From Actinomycetales bacterium (GTDB lineage: Bacteria > Actinomycetota > Actinomycetes > Actinomycetales > Cellulomonadaceae): 64,000 bases of DNA. The notes below the pieces were generated by a model. It was not told the origin of the DNA. It searched no databases and saw only the letters and a program-made list of their open reading frames with translations. The position numbers and the translations under genes were made by a program. The DNA is taken from positions 186,001 through 250,000 of the forward strand of contig JAHLLI010000001.1 of the NCBI GenBank assembly GCA_020444245.1, given 5' to 3'. Shown here piece after piece: positions 16,835-25,768 of this stretch (the stretch's first letter is position 1; each line of letters starts with the position of its first letter).

Positions 16835-18237
16835 GAGTGGTCTCCCTTCGGGGCGGGTGTGGGGCTGGCGGCGGTGGTGGACGCGGAGGCCTCGGCGGTC
16901 ACGGCGGCGGTCGTACCGACCATGGTGTCCACGGGGTACAGCAACGAGTACCGCACCAGCCACGACCCGACCGCCGAGATGGTCAACCCCGCCGCCGCGT
17001 ACATGGGGACGAGCCTGAGGTGGTCGTTGTCGACCAGCCACTCGGCGATGAACGGGAACGTCCCGCCGAACCCGGCGATCGCCAGTGCCGCCGGGATGCC
17101 CAGCGCCACGGCTCGGATCGGGACCGGGAACAACCGCGCGCCGGCCACCGGCGTGACGCCCAGCTGGAGCCCGATGAACGCGGTGAACACCGGTGCCGCG
17201 ACGAGGTACGGGACGTGACCTGACGCGAAGCCGAGCATCAGCGGGAGCACGAGCACCGCTGCACCGGTGAACCCGATCCGGATCAGCGCGAGCGGCCCGA
17301 ACCGGTCGGAGAGGAAGCCCGAGGTGATCATCGCGACCAGCAGGGTGACGAGCGCGACGTTGTGCTGCGCGCTCGCCGTGGCCTCGGCGATCCGCCCGGT
17401 GTGCGCGGCCCAGCTCGGCAGGTAGATCGACCCGAAGTAGATGCCCATCGTCGAACCGATGGTCAGGCCGAACGCGAGCAGCATCCGCGGCAGGTGGGTC
17501 GCGATCTGCGGCCACGCGGGCAGGTAGCCCGCCTCGCGCGCCGTCGCGAAGACCCCCGACTCCGGCACGCCGCGCCGGATCCAGAACGCCAGCCCACCGC
17601 ACAGCCCGGCGACCGCGAACGCGATCCGCCAACCGCCGTTCTCGACGCCCGTCGTCCCCATCACGGCCAGCAGACCGACCAGGAGCAGGTTGCCGACGAG
17701 CGTGCCGAACGCGTCCCCGGAGTACGCGAACGCGCCGTACCGGTGCCGCCGGTCCGCCGGCGCCACCTCCACGACGTACGTCGCGGCGGTGGCGACCTCG
17801 CCGCCCATCGCGATGCCCTGGAGCAGCCGCGCCACCAGGACCACTCCGGCCGCGGCCAGACCCGCGACGGCGTGCGTGGGTGCCACCGCGATCATCAGCG
17901 AGCCGATCGCGATCAACGCCACGCTGGCCGTCAGGCCGGCGCGCCTGCCCCGGACGTCGGTGATCCGCCCCATGAGGAACGAGCCGAGCGGTCGCGCGAC
18001 AAAGCCGGCGGCGAACACGGCGTAGGCACCGAGCCGGGCCGCAGCCTGGTCCTCGCCGGGGAAGATCTGCTCGGCGAAGTACGGCGCGGCCAGCCCGTAG
18101 ATCGCCCAGTCCAGCGACTCCACGAAGATCCCCGCGGTGCTGGCGACCACGACGCGCGCGCGGGGCAGCGGCCGCTCGGCGACGGCGGCCGACGCTGCCG
18201 CCTGGGGGTACGGGTCGACCACGGGGCTCTCGGCCAT
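16831..18237 (-). CDS. MFS transporter, metabolite:H+ symporter type
   Basis: The 468-residue carrier has 12 predicted membrane helices. Loop motifs fit the metabolite:H+ symporter family: FVARPLGSFLMGRITDVRGRR between helices 2 and 3, and LLQGIAMGGEVATAATYVVE around helix 4-5. The family imports organic acids, betaines or amino-acid derivatives. Overlap with the M20 amidohydrolase start suggests it brings in the substrate of that enzyme. The C-terminal tail is Thr/Pro-rich and cytoplasmic. The substrate is unassigned. Confidence 0.85.
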   Translation of the reverse strand: MAESPVVDPYPQAAASAAVAERPLPRARVVVASTAGIFVESLDWAIYGLAAPYFAEQIFPGEDQAAARLGAYAVFAAGFVARPLGSFLMGRITDVRGRRAGLTASVALIAIGSLMIAVAPTHAVAGLAAAGVVLVARLLQGIAMGGEVATAATYVVEVAPADRRHRYGAFAYSGDAFGTLVGNLLLVGLLAVMGTTGVENGGWRIAFAVAGLCGGLAFWIRRGVPESGVFATAREAGYLPAWPQIATHLPRMLLAFGLTIGSTMGIYFGSIYLPSWAAHTGRIAEATASAQHNVALVTLLVAMITSGFLSDRFGPLALIRIGFTGAAVLVLPLMLGFASGHVPYLVAAPVFTAFIGLQLGVTPVAGARLFPVPIRAVALGIPAALAIAGFGGTFPFIAEWLVDNDHLRLVPMYAAAGLTISAVGSWLVRYSLLYPVDTMVGTTAAVTAEASASTTAASPTPAPKGDHS

Positions 18238-18500
18238 CGTCGTTCCTCGTCCTCGGTGGGGGCTCGGAGGGAGGCTATCGGCCCGAGGACCACACGTCCT
18301 GCCTTCGGCTGCGGCAGGCTACGGCGTCACGGCGCGGGCGCCAGGCACTCCACGACGTCGGTGTCGTCGAAGTAGCCGACCGCCGTCGCCGGGCAGGACG
18401 CGGGGGTGAACCACCGGCGCGGATGGATGTGCCGGTACCCGCGGCCCAGCTCGTCTGGGAACGGCCTGTGACGAGGGCCGGGACGCTGCCACGATGGAGC

Positions 18501-20609
18501 ATGGAGCTGACGATCACGGCAGTCCTCGCGGTCTTCGTCCTGCTGGCGCTGTCGGCGGTGGTCTTCTACGCCGCGAGGCGGTTCCACCTGCCGTACACCG
18601 TGCTGCTCGTCGCGGTGGGGCTGGTGCTGGTGCCGGTGGTCCAGGTGCCGGGGCTGGCCGCGGTGTTCGGGTTCCTCGACGACCTGCAGCTGACCCCCGA
18701 GCTGTTGTTCCTGGTCTTCCTGCCGGTGCTGATCTTCGAGTCGGGGTACTCGATGAGCATCCGCACGATGCTGGACAACTCCTGGACGATCCTGCTGCTG
18801 GCGGTCGCCGGCCTGCTGGTCGCCGCGTTCGGCGCGGCCGGGGTGCTCTGGCTGCTGCTCCAGGCCGTCGGGATCCCGGTGCCGTTCCAGGTCCTGCTGC
18901 TGTTCGGCGCGATCATCTCGGCGACGGACCCGGTCGCGGTGCTCGCGCTGTTCAAGGACTTCGGCGCACCACGTCGCCTGACGATCATCTTCGAGGGCGA
19001 GTCGCTGTTCAACGACGGCACCGCCGTGGCCCTGTTCCTGGTCGTGCTCGGCGTGGTCGGAACCGGGTTCCACGGCACCTCGACGGTGCTGCTCGGCGTC
19101 GCGGCGTTCGTCATCATGGTCGTCGCCGGCGTGGCGCTCGGCCTGCTCGGAGCGAGCGTGCTCGCCGTGGCGCTGCGTCGCACCCGGTCCAACGAGTTCG
19201 TCTCGGCGACCCTGCTGATCATCTCCGCGCACCTGGTGTTCATCACCGGCGAGCTCATCAACGAGCAGGGCTGGGCCGCGGGCGGGCTGGACCTGCGGGT
19301 GTCGTCGATCATCGCGACCACGGTGTCCTCGCTGTTCCTGGGCAACTACGCCCGGCACTCGCTGACACCGCGCACCGACGCGTACGTCGACAAGGTCGTC
19401 AGCCACCTCGCGTTCATCGTGAACTCCTTGGTGTTCCTGCTGGCCGGGCTGCTGTTCGCCTCGACGCGGGTCAACGTCGCCGACCTGTGGCTCGTCATGG
19501 TGCTGTCGGTGCTCGTGGTGGCCGGCATGCGGGTGGTGTCGGTGTTCGCGGTGACCGCACCGGTCAACCGGCTCGACATCGACGCGGGGGTCCCGCGCAG
19601 CTGGCAGTGGCTGCTGTCGTGGGGCAGCCTGCGCGGCGCGCTCGCGATCATCGTGGTGATGCTCATCCCGCCCGGGCTCACGGTGCCCGGGTGGCAGCTG
19701 GCGTCCACACCGCGCGACTTCCTCCTGGCGCTGGTCATCGCGTGCATCCTGACCACGCTCTTCCTCAAGGCGCCGCTGATCGGTCCGTTGATGCGCCGGC
19801 TCGCGATCGACGAGCCCGAACCGGTCGACGTGGCGCGCAAGGCCGACCTGGCCGTCTACTTCCTGCTCGCCGAGCGTGCCGGGTTCCACGACACCGAGGC
19901 GCGCGCGGTCCTGCGCGACGACACCGTGCGCGCGGAGGTCGCCGAGCTGGACCGGGCCCTCACGTCGATCACGGCCGACCGGCAACGGCTCCTGGACGAG
20001 CACGGCGAGGAGCTCTTCGAACGTGCCCTGCGCCTCACCGCGATCCACATCGAGGAGACCGCGCTCAAGCAGCTCTACGTCAACGGCGAGGTCGGCGAGC
20101 TCACCTACCGCCGCCTGCACGGCAAGCTCCAGCTCCAGACCGAGTCGATCGAGGCGGCCGACCTGGACGTCCTGGACGTGCACCGGTCCCGCGACCGCAA
20201 GGACATCTTCGACGCGCTCGTCCAGCACACCGTCGCGCTGATGACCGGAGGTCGGCGGGCCCCGACCGACGCCGAGCGCATCGAGTCGGCACGAGCCCAG
20301 CTGATCATGGCCCGACGCGTCCTGCGGGTCCTGGGCGGCATGCAGCACGAGTTCGACCGGCCCGTCTTCCTCGAGCGACCGTTCGAGCGGGTGACCCGGC
20401 TCTACGCGGGATTCGACCGGGCCTGCACCGACGACCTCGACCGGCTCGCCGCCCGCAGCGACGCGGCGCTCGGCGAGGAGCTCGCGCGCCTGGCCGAGCT
20501 GTCCCGAGCAGGCTGGGGCTCACGCGCGCTCGCCCTGCTCCGGGCCCGCGGGATCGCCGCCGAGAGCGACGAGCAGTGGCTGGAGCACCGGTTCACCGAC
20601 GCCCCCTGA
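18501..20609 (+). CDS. CPA1-family Na+/H+ antiporter
   Basis: The 702-residue protein has about 12 N-terminal membrane helices with the hallmark ISATDPVAVLALFKDFGAPRRLTIIFEGESLFNDGTAVALF region, which contains the ion-binding aspartates. SWGSLRGALAIIVVMLIPPG follows. After about residue 430 comes a large soluble domain of about 270 residues, mostly helical, that probably regulates the transporter. The ATG giving MELTITAVLAV fits the usual antiporter start. The gene appears monocistronic. It is followed closely by convergent genes. Confidence 0.88.
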   Translation: MELTITAVLAVFVLLALSAVVFYAARRFHLPYTVLLVAVGLVLVPVVQVPGLAAVFGFLDDLQLTPELLFLVFLPVLIFESGYSMSIRTMLDNSWTILLLAVAGLLVAAFGAAGVLWLLLQAVGIPVPFQVLLLFGAIISATDPVAVLALFKDFGAPRRLTIIFEGESLFNDGTAVALFLVVLGVVGTGFHGTSTVLLGVAAFVIMVVAGVALGLLGASVLAVALRRTRSNEFVSATLLIISAHLVFITGELINEQGWAAGGLDLRVSSIIATTVSSLFLGNYARHSLTPRTDAYVDKVVSHLAFIVNSLVFLLAGLLFASTRVNVADLWLVMVLSVLVVAGMRVVSVFAVTAPVNRLDIDAGVPRSWQWLLSWGSLRGALAIIVVMLIPPGLTVPGWQLASTPRDFLLALVIACILTTLFLKAPLIGPLMRRLAIDEPEPVDVARKADLAVYFLLAERAGFHDTEARAVLRDDTVRAEVAELDRALTSITADRQRLLDEHGEELFERALRLTAIHIEETALKQLYVNGEVGELTYRRLHGKLQLQTESIEAADLDVLDVHRSRDRKDIFDALVQHTVALMTGGRRAPTDAERIESARAQLIMARRVLRVLGGMQHEFDRPVFLERPFERVTRLYAGFDRACTDDLDRLAARSDAALGEELARLAELSRAGWGSRALALLRARGIAAESDEQWLEHRFTDAP

Positions 20610-20613
20610 CCGC

Positions 20614-21168
20614 TCAGCGCCGAGGCCGCCAGCCCGGTACGAAGCGTGGCGTGCGCGCCGCGTAGTCCGGGTAGGCGGCGAACCGGCGGGTCAGCCGCTC
20701 CTCCTCCCAGCGCGCCTTGGCCGTGATGAGCGCGAGCAGCGCGACGAACGCCAACGCCCGCCACCCGCTGCCCGAGCCGACCGTGAACGCGCCCGAGGTG
20801 AGCAGCAGCCCGGTGTAGATCGGGTGGCGCACCATCCGGTACAGCCCGCCGGTGCGCAGCTCCGCGTGCTGGTTGGGGATGGGCACGGCGGTCAGGCCCC
20901 GGCCCAGCGCGGTGCCGGCCAGCAGCATGATCGCCACACCCACGAGCACGCCGGCGGCCGACAGCCAGCGCAGCCACGGCGGCACGGGCCACCCCCAGCC
21001 GCCCGGCAGCAGCGCGATGAGCCCCAGCAGCACGAACTGCGCGGTCACGAGCAGGCGCGCCGTGCGCACCTCGGCGGCGGTGACCACCCAGACGTCGGGC
21101 TCTGCGCGGTCGGGCGCGCCGGCGGCGGGGTCCACGTCGCCCGCGTCCGGCGGGCCGGTGCCGCTCAT
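20614..21168 (-). CDS. Isoprenylcysteine carboxyl methyltransferase-family membrane protein
   Basis: The 184-residue membrane protein has about four hydrophobic helices and the family signature ELRTGGLYRMVRHPIYTGLLL, where the RHPxY motif contributes to S-adenosylmethionine binding. In bacteria these proteins probably methylate lipids or small molecules; the substrate is unknown. It follows the ABC-2 permease by four bases and is probably the third gene of that operon. The ATG at 21168 is preferred over an upstream one that would overlap the permease gene. Confidence 0.78.
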   Translation of the reverse strand: MSGTGPPDAGDVDPAAGAPDRAEPDVWVVTAAEVRTARLLVTAQFVLLGLIALLPGGWGWPVPPWLRWLSAAGVLVGVAIMLLAGTALGRGLTAVPIPNQHAELRTGGLYRMVRHPIYTGLLLTSGAFTVGSGSGWRALAFVALLALITAKARWEEERLTRRFAAYPDYAARTPRFVPGWRPRR

Positions 21169-21172
21169 CCGG

Positions 21173-22807
21173 TCATGATGCCCGAGCCGCACGCGCCCGG
21201 CGCGCGGGGGCCGCGGCCTGGCGGGGCTCCCAGCGGAACCGCCAGGCCACCACCGCGGCGCCGCCCACCAGCCATGCGGCGATGACCATCAGCTGGCCCA
21301 TCTCCAGCGGCTGGGCGGTCGGAGCGGTCGCTGCCACCACCGACCGGACCAGCGGCCTCAGCGGCAGGGCCCCGGCGATCGCATCGACCACCGGCGGCAT
21401 CGTCACGCCGATCACGAAGATGTCGGAGATGAAGGCGGCCGGGAGCAGGGTGCCCAGCGCGAGCCCGACCGCCGACTGGGCGCTGCGCACGAGCGTCATC
21501 ACGGCCAGCCCCACCACCGCCAGGCACACCACCCCGAACACCAGCACGGCGAGCGCGAGCGGCCACCGCGAGGGCACGCCGACGCCGTACAGCACCATCG
21601 CGACCGCGTAGGACAGCACCAGCGTGGCCAGCGCGATCACCACCACTCCGGCCACCCGGCCGACCAGCAGCACCCAGGCGGGCAGCGGGGTGCCCCGCAA
21701 CCGCTTGAGCACGAGGGCGTCACGGGCCTCGGCCAGGTTCGCCGGCATGAACACGTAGGCCGAGACCGCGGCGCCGTACACCGCCATCGTCGCGGCGAAC
21801 AGGCTGCCCAACGACCGGCCGTCCTCCATCAGCTGGTCCCCGCCGCCGTTGACCGCTGGGATCACGGCGACCAGGAGCACCGGGAAGATGACGGCGAAGA
21901 ACACCGACCCCGCATCACGGCGCATGGCCGTCTGGGTGTGGCTCACCTGGCCGAGGACGAGGGACGCGACCGGCAGGGCGCCCGTGCGCGCGACCCGGTC
22001 GCCGGGCCGGGACCGCGCCGACCGCGTCTGGGCGACGGCATCGGTGTCGCGACGCAGTGCCCACGCCGCGGCCAGCCCCCCGGCCACCGTGAAGCCCACG
22101 AGCGCGGCGAGGTGGTCGGCCTGGAAGCCGTTGCCGCCCAGGTACGGGTTGAGTGCGTCGCCCACCAGCACCGCCATGTGCTTGAGCGGGAAGAACCAGC
22201 CCAGCCTGGTCATCCAGTCCGGCATCCCGGTGCCTGTCATGAAGACGTCGGAGATGAACGACAGCGGGATCACCAGTCCGTTGGCGATCGCCAGGGTCGC
22301 CTGCTGGGAGGGCGCGAGCGCAGCCAGCAGCAGGCCGAGCGCCGCGAAGCACAGCGAGCCCAGCAGCAGCGCGACCACCACCGCCGCGGCCGTGCGCCAG
22401 AACAGCTGCACCTGGTAGCCCGCCACCCCGACCCCGAGCACCAGGGCGGCCGAGGTCAGGCCGAGCGCGGTGGCCGCCCCGATCCGCCCACCCAGCAGCG
22501 CCCAGGTGGGCAGGGGGGTGCCCGCGGCGCGCTTGAGGATCCCGGTCGCCCGGGCCTCGGCGAAGCCCACCGCGAGGAAGGAGAACGTCGACATCACCAC
22601 GCCGAACGAGGCCATGCCGGGCGCGAGGAACTGAGCCATCCGGATCCCCTGGCGGCTGTCCAGCGTCTCGTTGCCCACCAACGCGGACAGGAGCACGAAG
22701 AAGACCACCGGGAAGCCCACGCTCATGACCATGACCACGGGGGTGCGGCGCAGCCGGGTCAGCTCGTGCCACACCTGGGCGCCGAGCAGGCGCAGTGCGG
22801 CGGACAT
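21173..22807 (-). CDS. Double-length ABC-2 type exporter permease
   Basis: The protein has 544 residues and two tandem ABC-2 permease halves of about 250 residues each. Both halves have the same layout: an initial helix after LRRTPVVMVMSVGFPVVFFVLL or MRRDAGSVFFAVIFPVLLVAVIP, a middle block with GTPLPTWALLGGRIG or GTPLPAWVLLVGRVAG, and a final FISDVFMTGTGMP or FISDIFVIGVTMP segment. It supplies both membrane halves of an exporter from one polypeptide. The ATG overlaps the ATPase stop. The exported substrate is unknown; daunorubicin-type or antimicrobial efflux is possible. Confidence 0.88.
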   Translation of the reverse strand: MSAALRLLGAQVWHELTRLRRTPVVMVMSVGFPVVFFVLLSALVGNETLDSRQGIRMAQFLAPGMASFGVVMSTFSFLAVGFAEARATGILKRAAGTPLPTWALLGGRIGAATALGLTSAALVLGVGVAGYQVQLFWRTAAAVVVALLLGSLCFAALGLLLAALAPSQQATLAIANGLVIPLSFISDVFMTGTGMPDWMTRLGWFFPLKHMAVLVGDALNPYLGGNGFQADHLAALVGFTVAGGLAAAWALRRDTDAVAQTRSARSRPGDRVARTGALPVASLVLGQVSHTQTAMRRDAGSVFFAVIFPVLLVAVIPAVNGGGDQLMEDGRSLGSLFAATMAVYGAAVSAYVFMPANLAEARDALVLKRLRGTPLPAWVLLVGRVAGVVVIALATLVLSYAVAMVLYGVGVPSRWPLALAVLVFGVVCLAVVGLAVMTLVRSAQSAVGLALGTLLPAAFISDIFVIGVTMPPVVDAIAGALPLRPLVRSVVAATAPTAQPLEMGQLMVIAAWLVGGAAVVAWRFRWEPRQAAAPARRARAARAS

Positions 22808-23754
22808 CAGTCGACACCCTCGGCCGGCGCCGCCTCGCCCGCGGCGTCCACCGCCGCCTCGGTCCCGACGAGGCCCAGGTAGACCTGCTCCAGGCTGGGG
22901 CGGGTCAGCGTGAGGTCGACGAGCTCGACACCGCGCTGCACCGCCCAGCCGGCCAGGGCGGCGACGTCCGCGGTGGGCCTGCTGGTGCGCACCTCCGCCA
23001 CCTGGCCCACGGCGGACGCGGGAGCGCCGAGGTCGGGCAGGTCGGCGACCGTGACGCCCTCGGGCAGCCGGAACGCGATCACGGCGCCGAGGCCGGCCGA
23101 CGCGGCGAGCTGCTCGGCGGTGCCCTCGGCCACCACACGCCCGTGGTCGACCACCATCAGCCGGTCGGCCAGGTGCTGGGCCTCGTCCAGGTAGTGCGTG
23201 GTCAGCAGGATGGTCGCGCCGGTGTCGCGCAGCCGGTCGACCAGGTCCCAGGCCCGCCGCCGCGCCGACGGGTCGAAGCCGGTGGTCGGCTCGTCCAGGA
23301 ACAGCAGCTCCGGCGAGCCGACGATGCCCAGCCCCAGGTCGAGCCGCCGCCGCTGGCCACCGGAGAGCGTGCGCACCCTGGCATCGGCCTTGTCCTCCAG
23401 GCCGACCATCGCGAGCACCTCGTCGACGGCCCGCGGGTGGGGGTACCACCCGGCGTGCAGCCGGATCAGCTCGCGCGGGGTGAACAGCTCCTCGAACCCG
23501 GCCTCCTGGAGCACGATGCCGATCCGCTCGCGCCACGCGCGCCCGCCGGTCTGCGGGTCCGCGCCGAGCACCCGCACGGTGCCCGCGTCGGGTGTGCGGT
23601 AGCCCTCGAGCATCTCGACCGTCGTGGTCTTGCCGGCGCCGTTGGGCCCGAGGATCGCGAGCACCTCTCCCTCGGCGATCTCCAGGTCGATCCCGTCGAC
23701 GGCGACCAGGTCGCCGTACGTCTTGCGCAACCCGCTGACCTCAACCGCAGCCAT
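22807..23754 (-). CDS. ABC exporter ATP-binding protein
   Basis: This 315-residue ATPase is of the multidrug/daunorubicin (ABC-2 partner) type. Walker A LGPNGAGKTTT is near residue 35, the signature TLSGGQRRRLDLGLG near 135 and Walker B (ELLFLDEPTTGFDP) near 155. A C-terminal domain of about 90 residues follows, which in this family modulates the permease. It heads an operon with the double permease and the methyltransferase-family protein. A good ribosome site, GAGGAGGGACACC, precedes the ATG. Confidence 0.9.
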   Translation of the reverse strand: MAAVEVSGLRKTYGDLVAVDGIDLEIAEGEVLAILGPNGAGKTTTVEMLEGYRTPDAGTVRVLGADPQTGGRAWRERIGIVLQEAGFEELFTPRELIRLHAGWYPHPRAVDEVLAMVGLEDKADARVRTLSGGQRRRLDLGLGIVGSPELLFLDEPTTGFDPSARRRAWDLVDRLRDTGATILLTTHYLDEAQHLADRLMVVDHGRVVAEGTAEQLAASAGLGAVIAFRLPEGVTVADLPDLGAPASAVGQVAEVRTSRPTADVAALAGWAVQRGVELVDLTLTRPSLEQVYLGLVGTEAAVDAAGEAAPAEGVD

Positions 23755-23875
23755 GGTGTCCCTCCTCGTCGAGGTGCCGCGTCACGTCGCGTCGACCGTG
23801 CGTCGCCACCGCCCAGGTCTAGCGTCCCAGCAGGTGCGCCGCGACGGACCTCCGTCCGGGCCTAGGGTCGGTGGC

Positions 23876-24640
23876 GTGGACAAGGTCTCGTTCTCGTTGG
23901 AGGGTCAGGTCGCGCTGGTCACCGGCGCCTCACGGGGGATCGGGCACGACCTGGTGCTCGCCCTGGCCGCGGCCGGGGCGCACGTGGTCGCCGCGGCCCG
24001 ACACCCGCAGGACGTCGCGGATCTGCTCGCCCAGGTGGCGGCGGGCGGCGGCTCGGCGTCGGCGGTCGCGCTGGACGTGACCGACCAGGCCTCGATCGAC
24101 GCGGCCGTCGCCGCCGTCGAGGCCGAGCACGGCCGCATCGACGTGCTGGTCAACAACGCCGGCCTCGGCTTCAACCACGACGCGCTCGAGGTCACCGAGG
24201 CCGACTGGGACCAGATCATGGACGTCAACCTCAAGGGGCTGTTCTTCGTCACGCAGGCCGTGGCGCGCGGGATGGTCGCTCGGGGCTACGGGCGGGTGGT
24301 GCACATGGGCTCGCAGGCGGGCCTCGTCGGGATCCGCGAGCACGCGGTGTACTCGGCGAGCAAGGGCGGGGTGGACCTGCTGACCAAGGTCCTGGCCCTG
24401 GAGTGGGCGCCGCACGGGGTCACGGTCAACACGGTGGCGCCGACCTACGCCTACACCCCGGGTACCGCCGAGCGGCTCGACGACCCGGCGGTCGCGGCGG
24501 ACGTCCTGGCCCGTATCCCGGCCGGGAGGTTCGCCACGACCGCCGACATCGCGGCCGCCGTGATCTACCTGGCCTCGCCGTCGGCCGGGATGGTCACCGG
24601 GACGGTCCTGCCCGTCGACGGGGGCTGGACGGCCCAGTAG
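23876..24640 (+). CDS. Short-chain dehydrogenase/reductase (SDR)
   Basis: The 254-residue enzyme has a complete classical SDR set: the cofactor loop TGASRGIG near residue 17, NNAG near 92, a catalytic Ser in VVHMGSQAG, YSASK with Tyr and Lys near 161-165, and a C-terminal VLPVDGGW. It resembles gluconate/glucose dehydrogenase-type SDRs, but the substrate cannot be assigned. The GTG at 23876 is chosen as the start nearest the Rossmann strand. Its 3' end overlaps the convergent PrsW gene by 76 bp. Confidence 0.88.
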   Translation: MDKVSFSLEGQVALVTGASRGIGHDLVLALAAAGAHVVAAARHPQDVADLLAQVAAGGGSASAVALDVTDQASIDAAVAAVEAEHGRIDVLVNNAGLGFNHDALEVTEADWDQIMDVNLKGLFFVTQAVARGMVARGYGRVVHMGSQAGLVGIREHAVYSASKGGVDLLTKVLALEWAPHGVTVNTVAPTYAYTPGTAERLDDPAVAADVLARIPAGRFATTADIAAAVIYLASPSAGMVTGTVLPVDGGWTAQ

Positions 24641-25599
24641 CCGGTGTCGTCGACCACCCGCAGGTCGACGGGCGCGGACGCCCAGGTCTCCAGAGCCGGG
24701 ACGGTCGCGGGACCGGGCAGGTCGGGCACGGTCGGCCGACGGCCCAGGTGCCACCGGCGCGCGGTGCCACCGGCGCGGTGCGAGCGGTGCACGACCACCA
24801 GCAGCGCGATCAGGCCGACCACGGCGACCACGGCCCGCAGGGCCACCGAGGACGCCGAGTCCCACGCGGCGTGCAGCAGGACCGCTCCGGCGAAGGTCGC
24901 CACGAACGCCCAGACCGCGCGGCCCCGGTGCGGTGCGGAGCGGATCCGCCACAGCATCGCGACGGTCATGCCGGTCCAGGCGATGTGGCCGGCCGGCGCG
25001 AGCAGCGCGCGCGTCAGCAGGGTCGTGTCGACCGCGGCGATGCTGTGCGCCGCGAGCAGCACCTGGAAGCCGTAGCCCATCGTCTCCAGCGTCGCGAAGC
25101 CCATGCCCGAGGCGATGCCGATCAGCACGCCCTCACGGGGGTCTCGGTGGCGCAGCAGCAGGTAGACCGCCAGGGGGACGGCGAGCTTGGCCGTCTCCTC
25201 GATGAGGCCGACGGCGAGCATCGGGACGGTGCTCAGGTTGCGGAGCGTGTCGTACTCGACGGCGCCCGCGGCCAGCGTGCCCACCAGGCCGCCGACGACG
25301 GCCGTGAACACCAGGAGCCCCGTGCTGGTCGGGACCTGCGCGCGACCGCCCGTCGCCGCGAACACCAGCGTCGCCATCGGCACCGTGATCGCGCCGATCA
25401 GCAGCAACGAGGGGAAGTAGTTGGCGTTCTGGGTGGAGAGCATGGTCTGGAGCACCACGAGGTACGCCACGACGCCGAGGGCCAGGACGCCGAGCCACGA
25501 CCACCGGCGCAGCGCCGGGTGCCGCTCGGTCGGCGTCCCCGCCAGCGGGACCGGGGCGGGCACCTGGCGGATCGGCGCAGGAAGTGCGGTGACTGTCAT
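24565..25599 (-). CDS. prsW: PrsW-type intramembrane metalloprotease
   Basis: The 344-residue membrane protein has about eight helices. The conserved metal-site motifs of the family appear in order: LIEETAKLAVP (EExxK) near residue 133, GMGFATLETMGY, ALLAPAGHIAWTG with its histidine, and LLHAAWD near the end of the helical part. PrsW proteases cut membrane anti-sigma factors in Bacillus. Here no anti-sigma gene is adjacent; the nearest candidate is the protein at 4430. About 60 hydrophilic C-terminal residues include the part encoded opposite the SDR gene. Confidence 0.87.
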   Translation of the reverse strand: MTVTALPAPIRQVPAPVPLAGTPTERHPALRRWSWLGVLALGVVAYLVVLQTMLSTQNANYFPSLLLIGAITVPMATLVFAATGGRAQVPTSTGLLVFTAVVGGLVGTLAAGAVEYDTLRNLSTVPMLAVGLIEETAKLAVPLAVYLLLRHRDPREGVLIGIASGMGFATLETMGYGFQVLLAAHSIAAVDTTLLTRALLAPAGHIAWTGMTVAMLWRIRSAPHRGRAVWAFVATFAGAVLLHAAWDSASSVALRAVVAVVGLIALLVVVHRSHRAGGTARRWHLGRRPTVPDLPGPATVPALETWASAPVDLRVVDDTGYWAVQPPSTGRTVPVTIPADGEAR

Positions 25600-25768
25600 G
25601 GCGATGGCCTCCCGTCCGGCGAGGGGCCACGCGCTCCGGGCCCAGCGGCCCCGCTCTCACCTGCGACGGTAGGACGGCGGGCTGGGCGCGAGCCGGACGT
25701 CTCCTGGACGCCGGATGTGCGTTCCCAGGAAAGTGCCAGGACGGTCCGACGGGGTGCCCCGACCGGGG

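Noticed and set aside
18327..18500. Short leftward frame ending DTDVVECLAPAP before the antiporter gene
   Set aside because: It has plausible-looking sequence, but no ATG, GTG or TTG start or ribosome site is found in frame near a sensible position, and its upstream part runs antisense through the antiporter gene.
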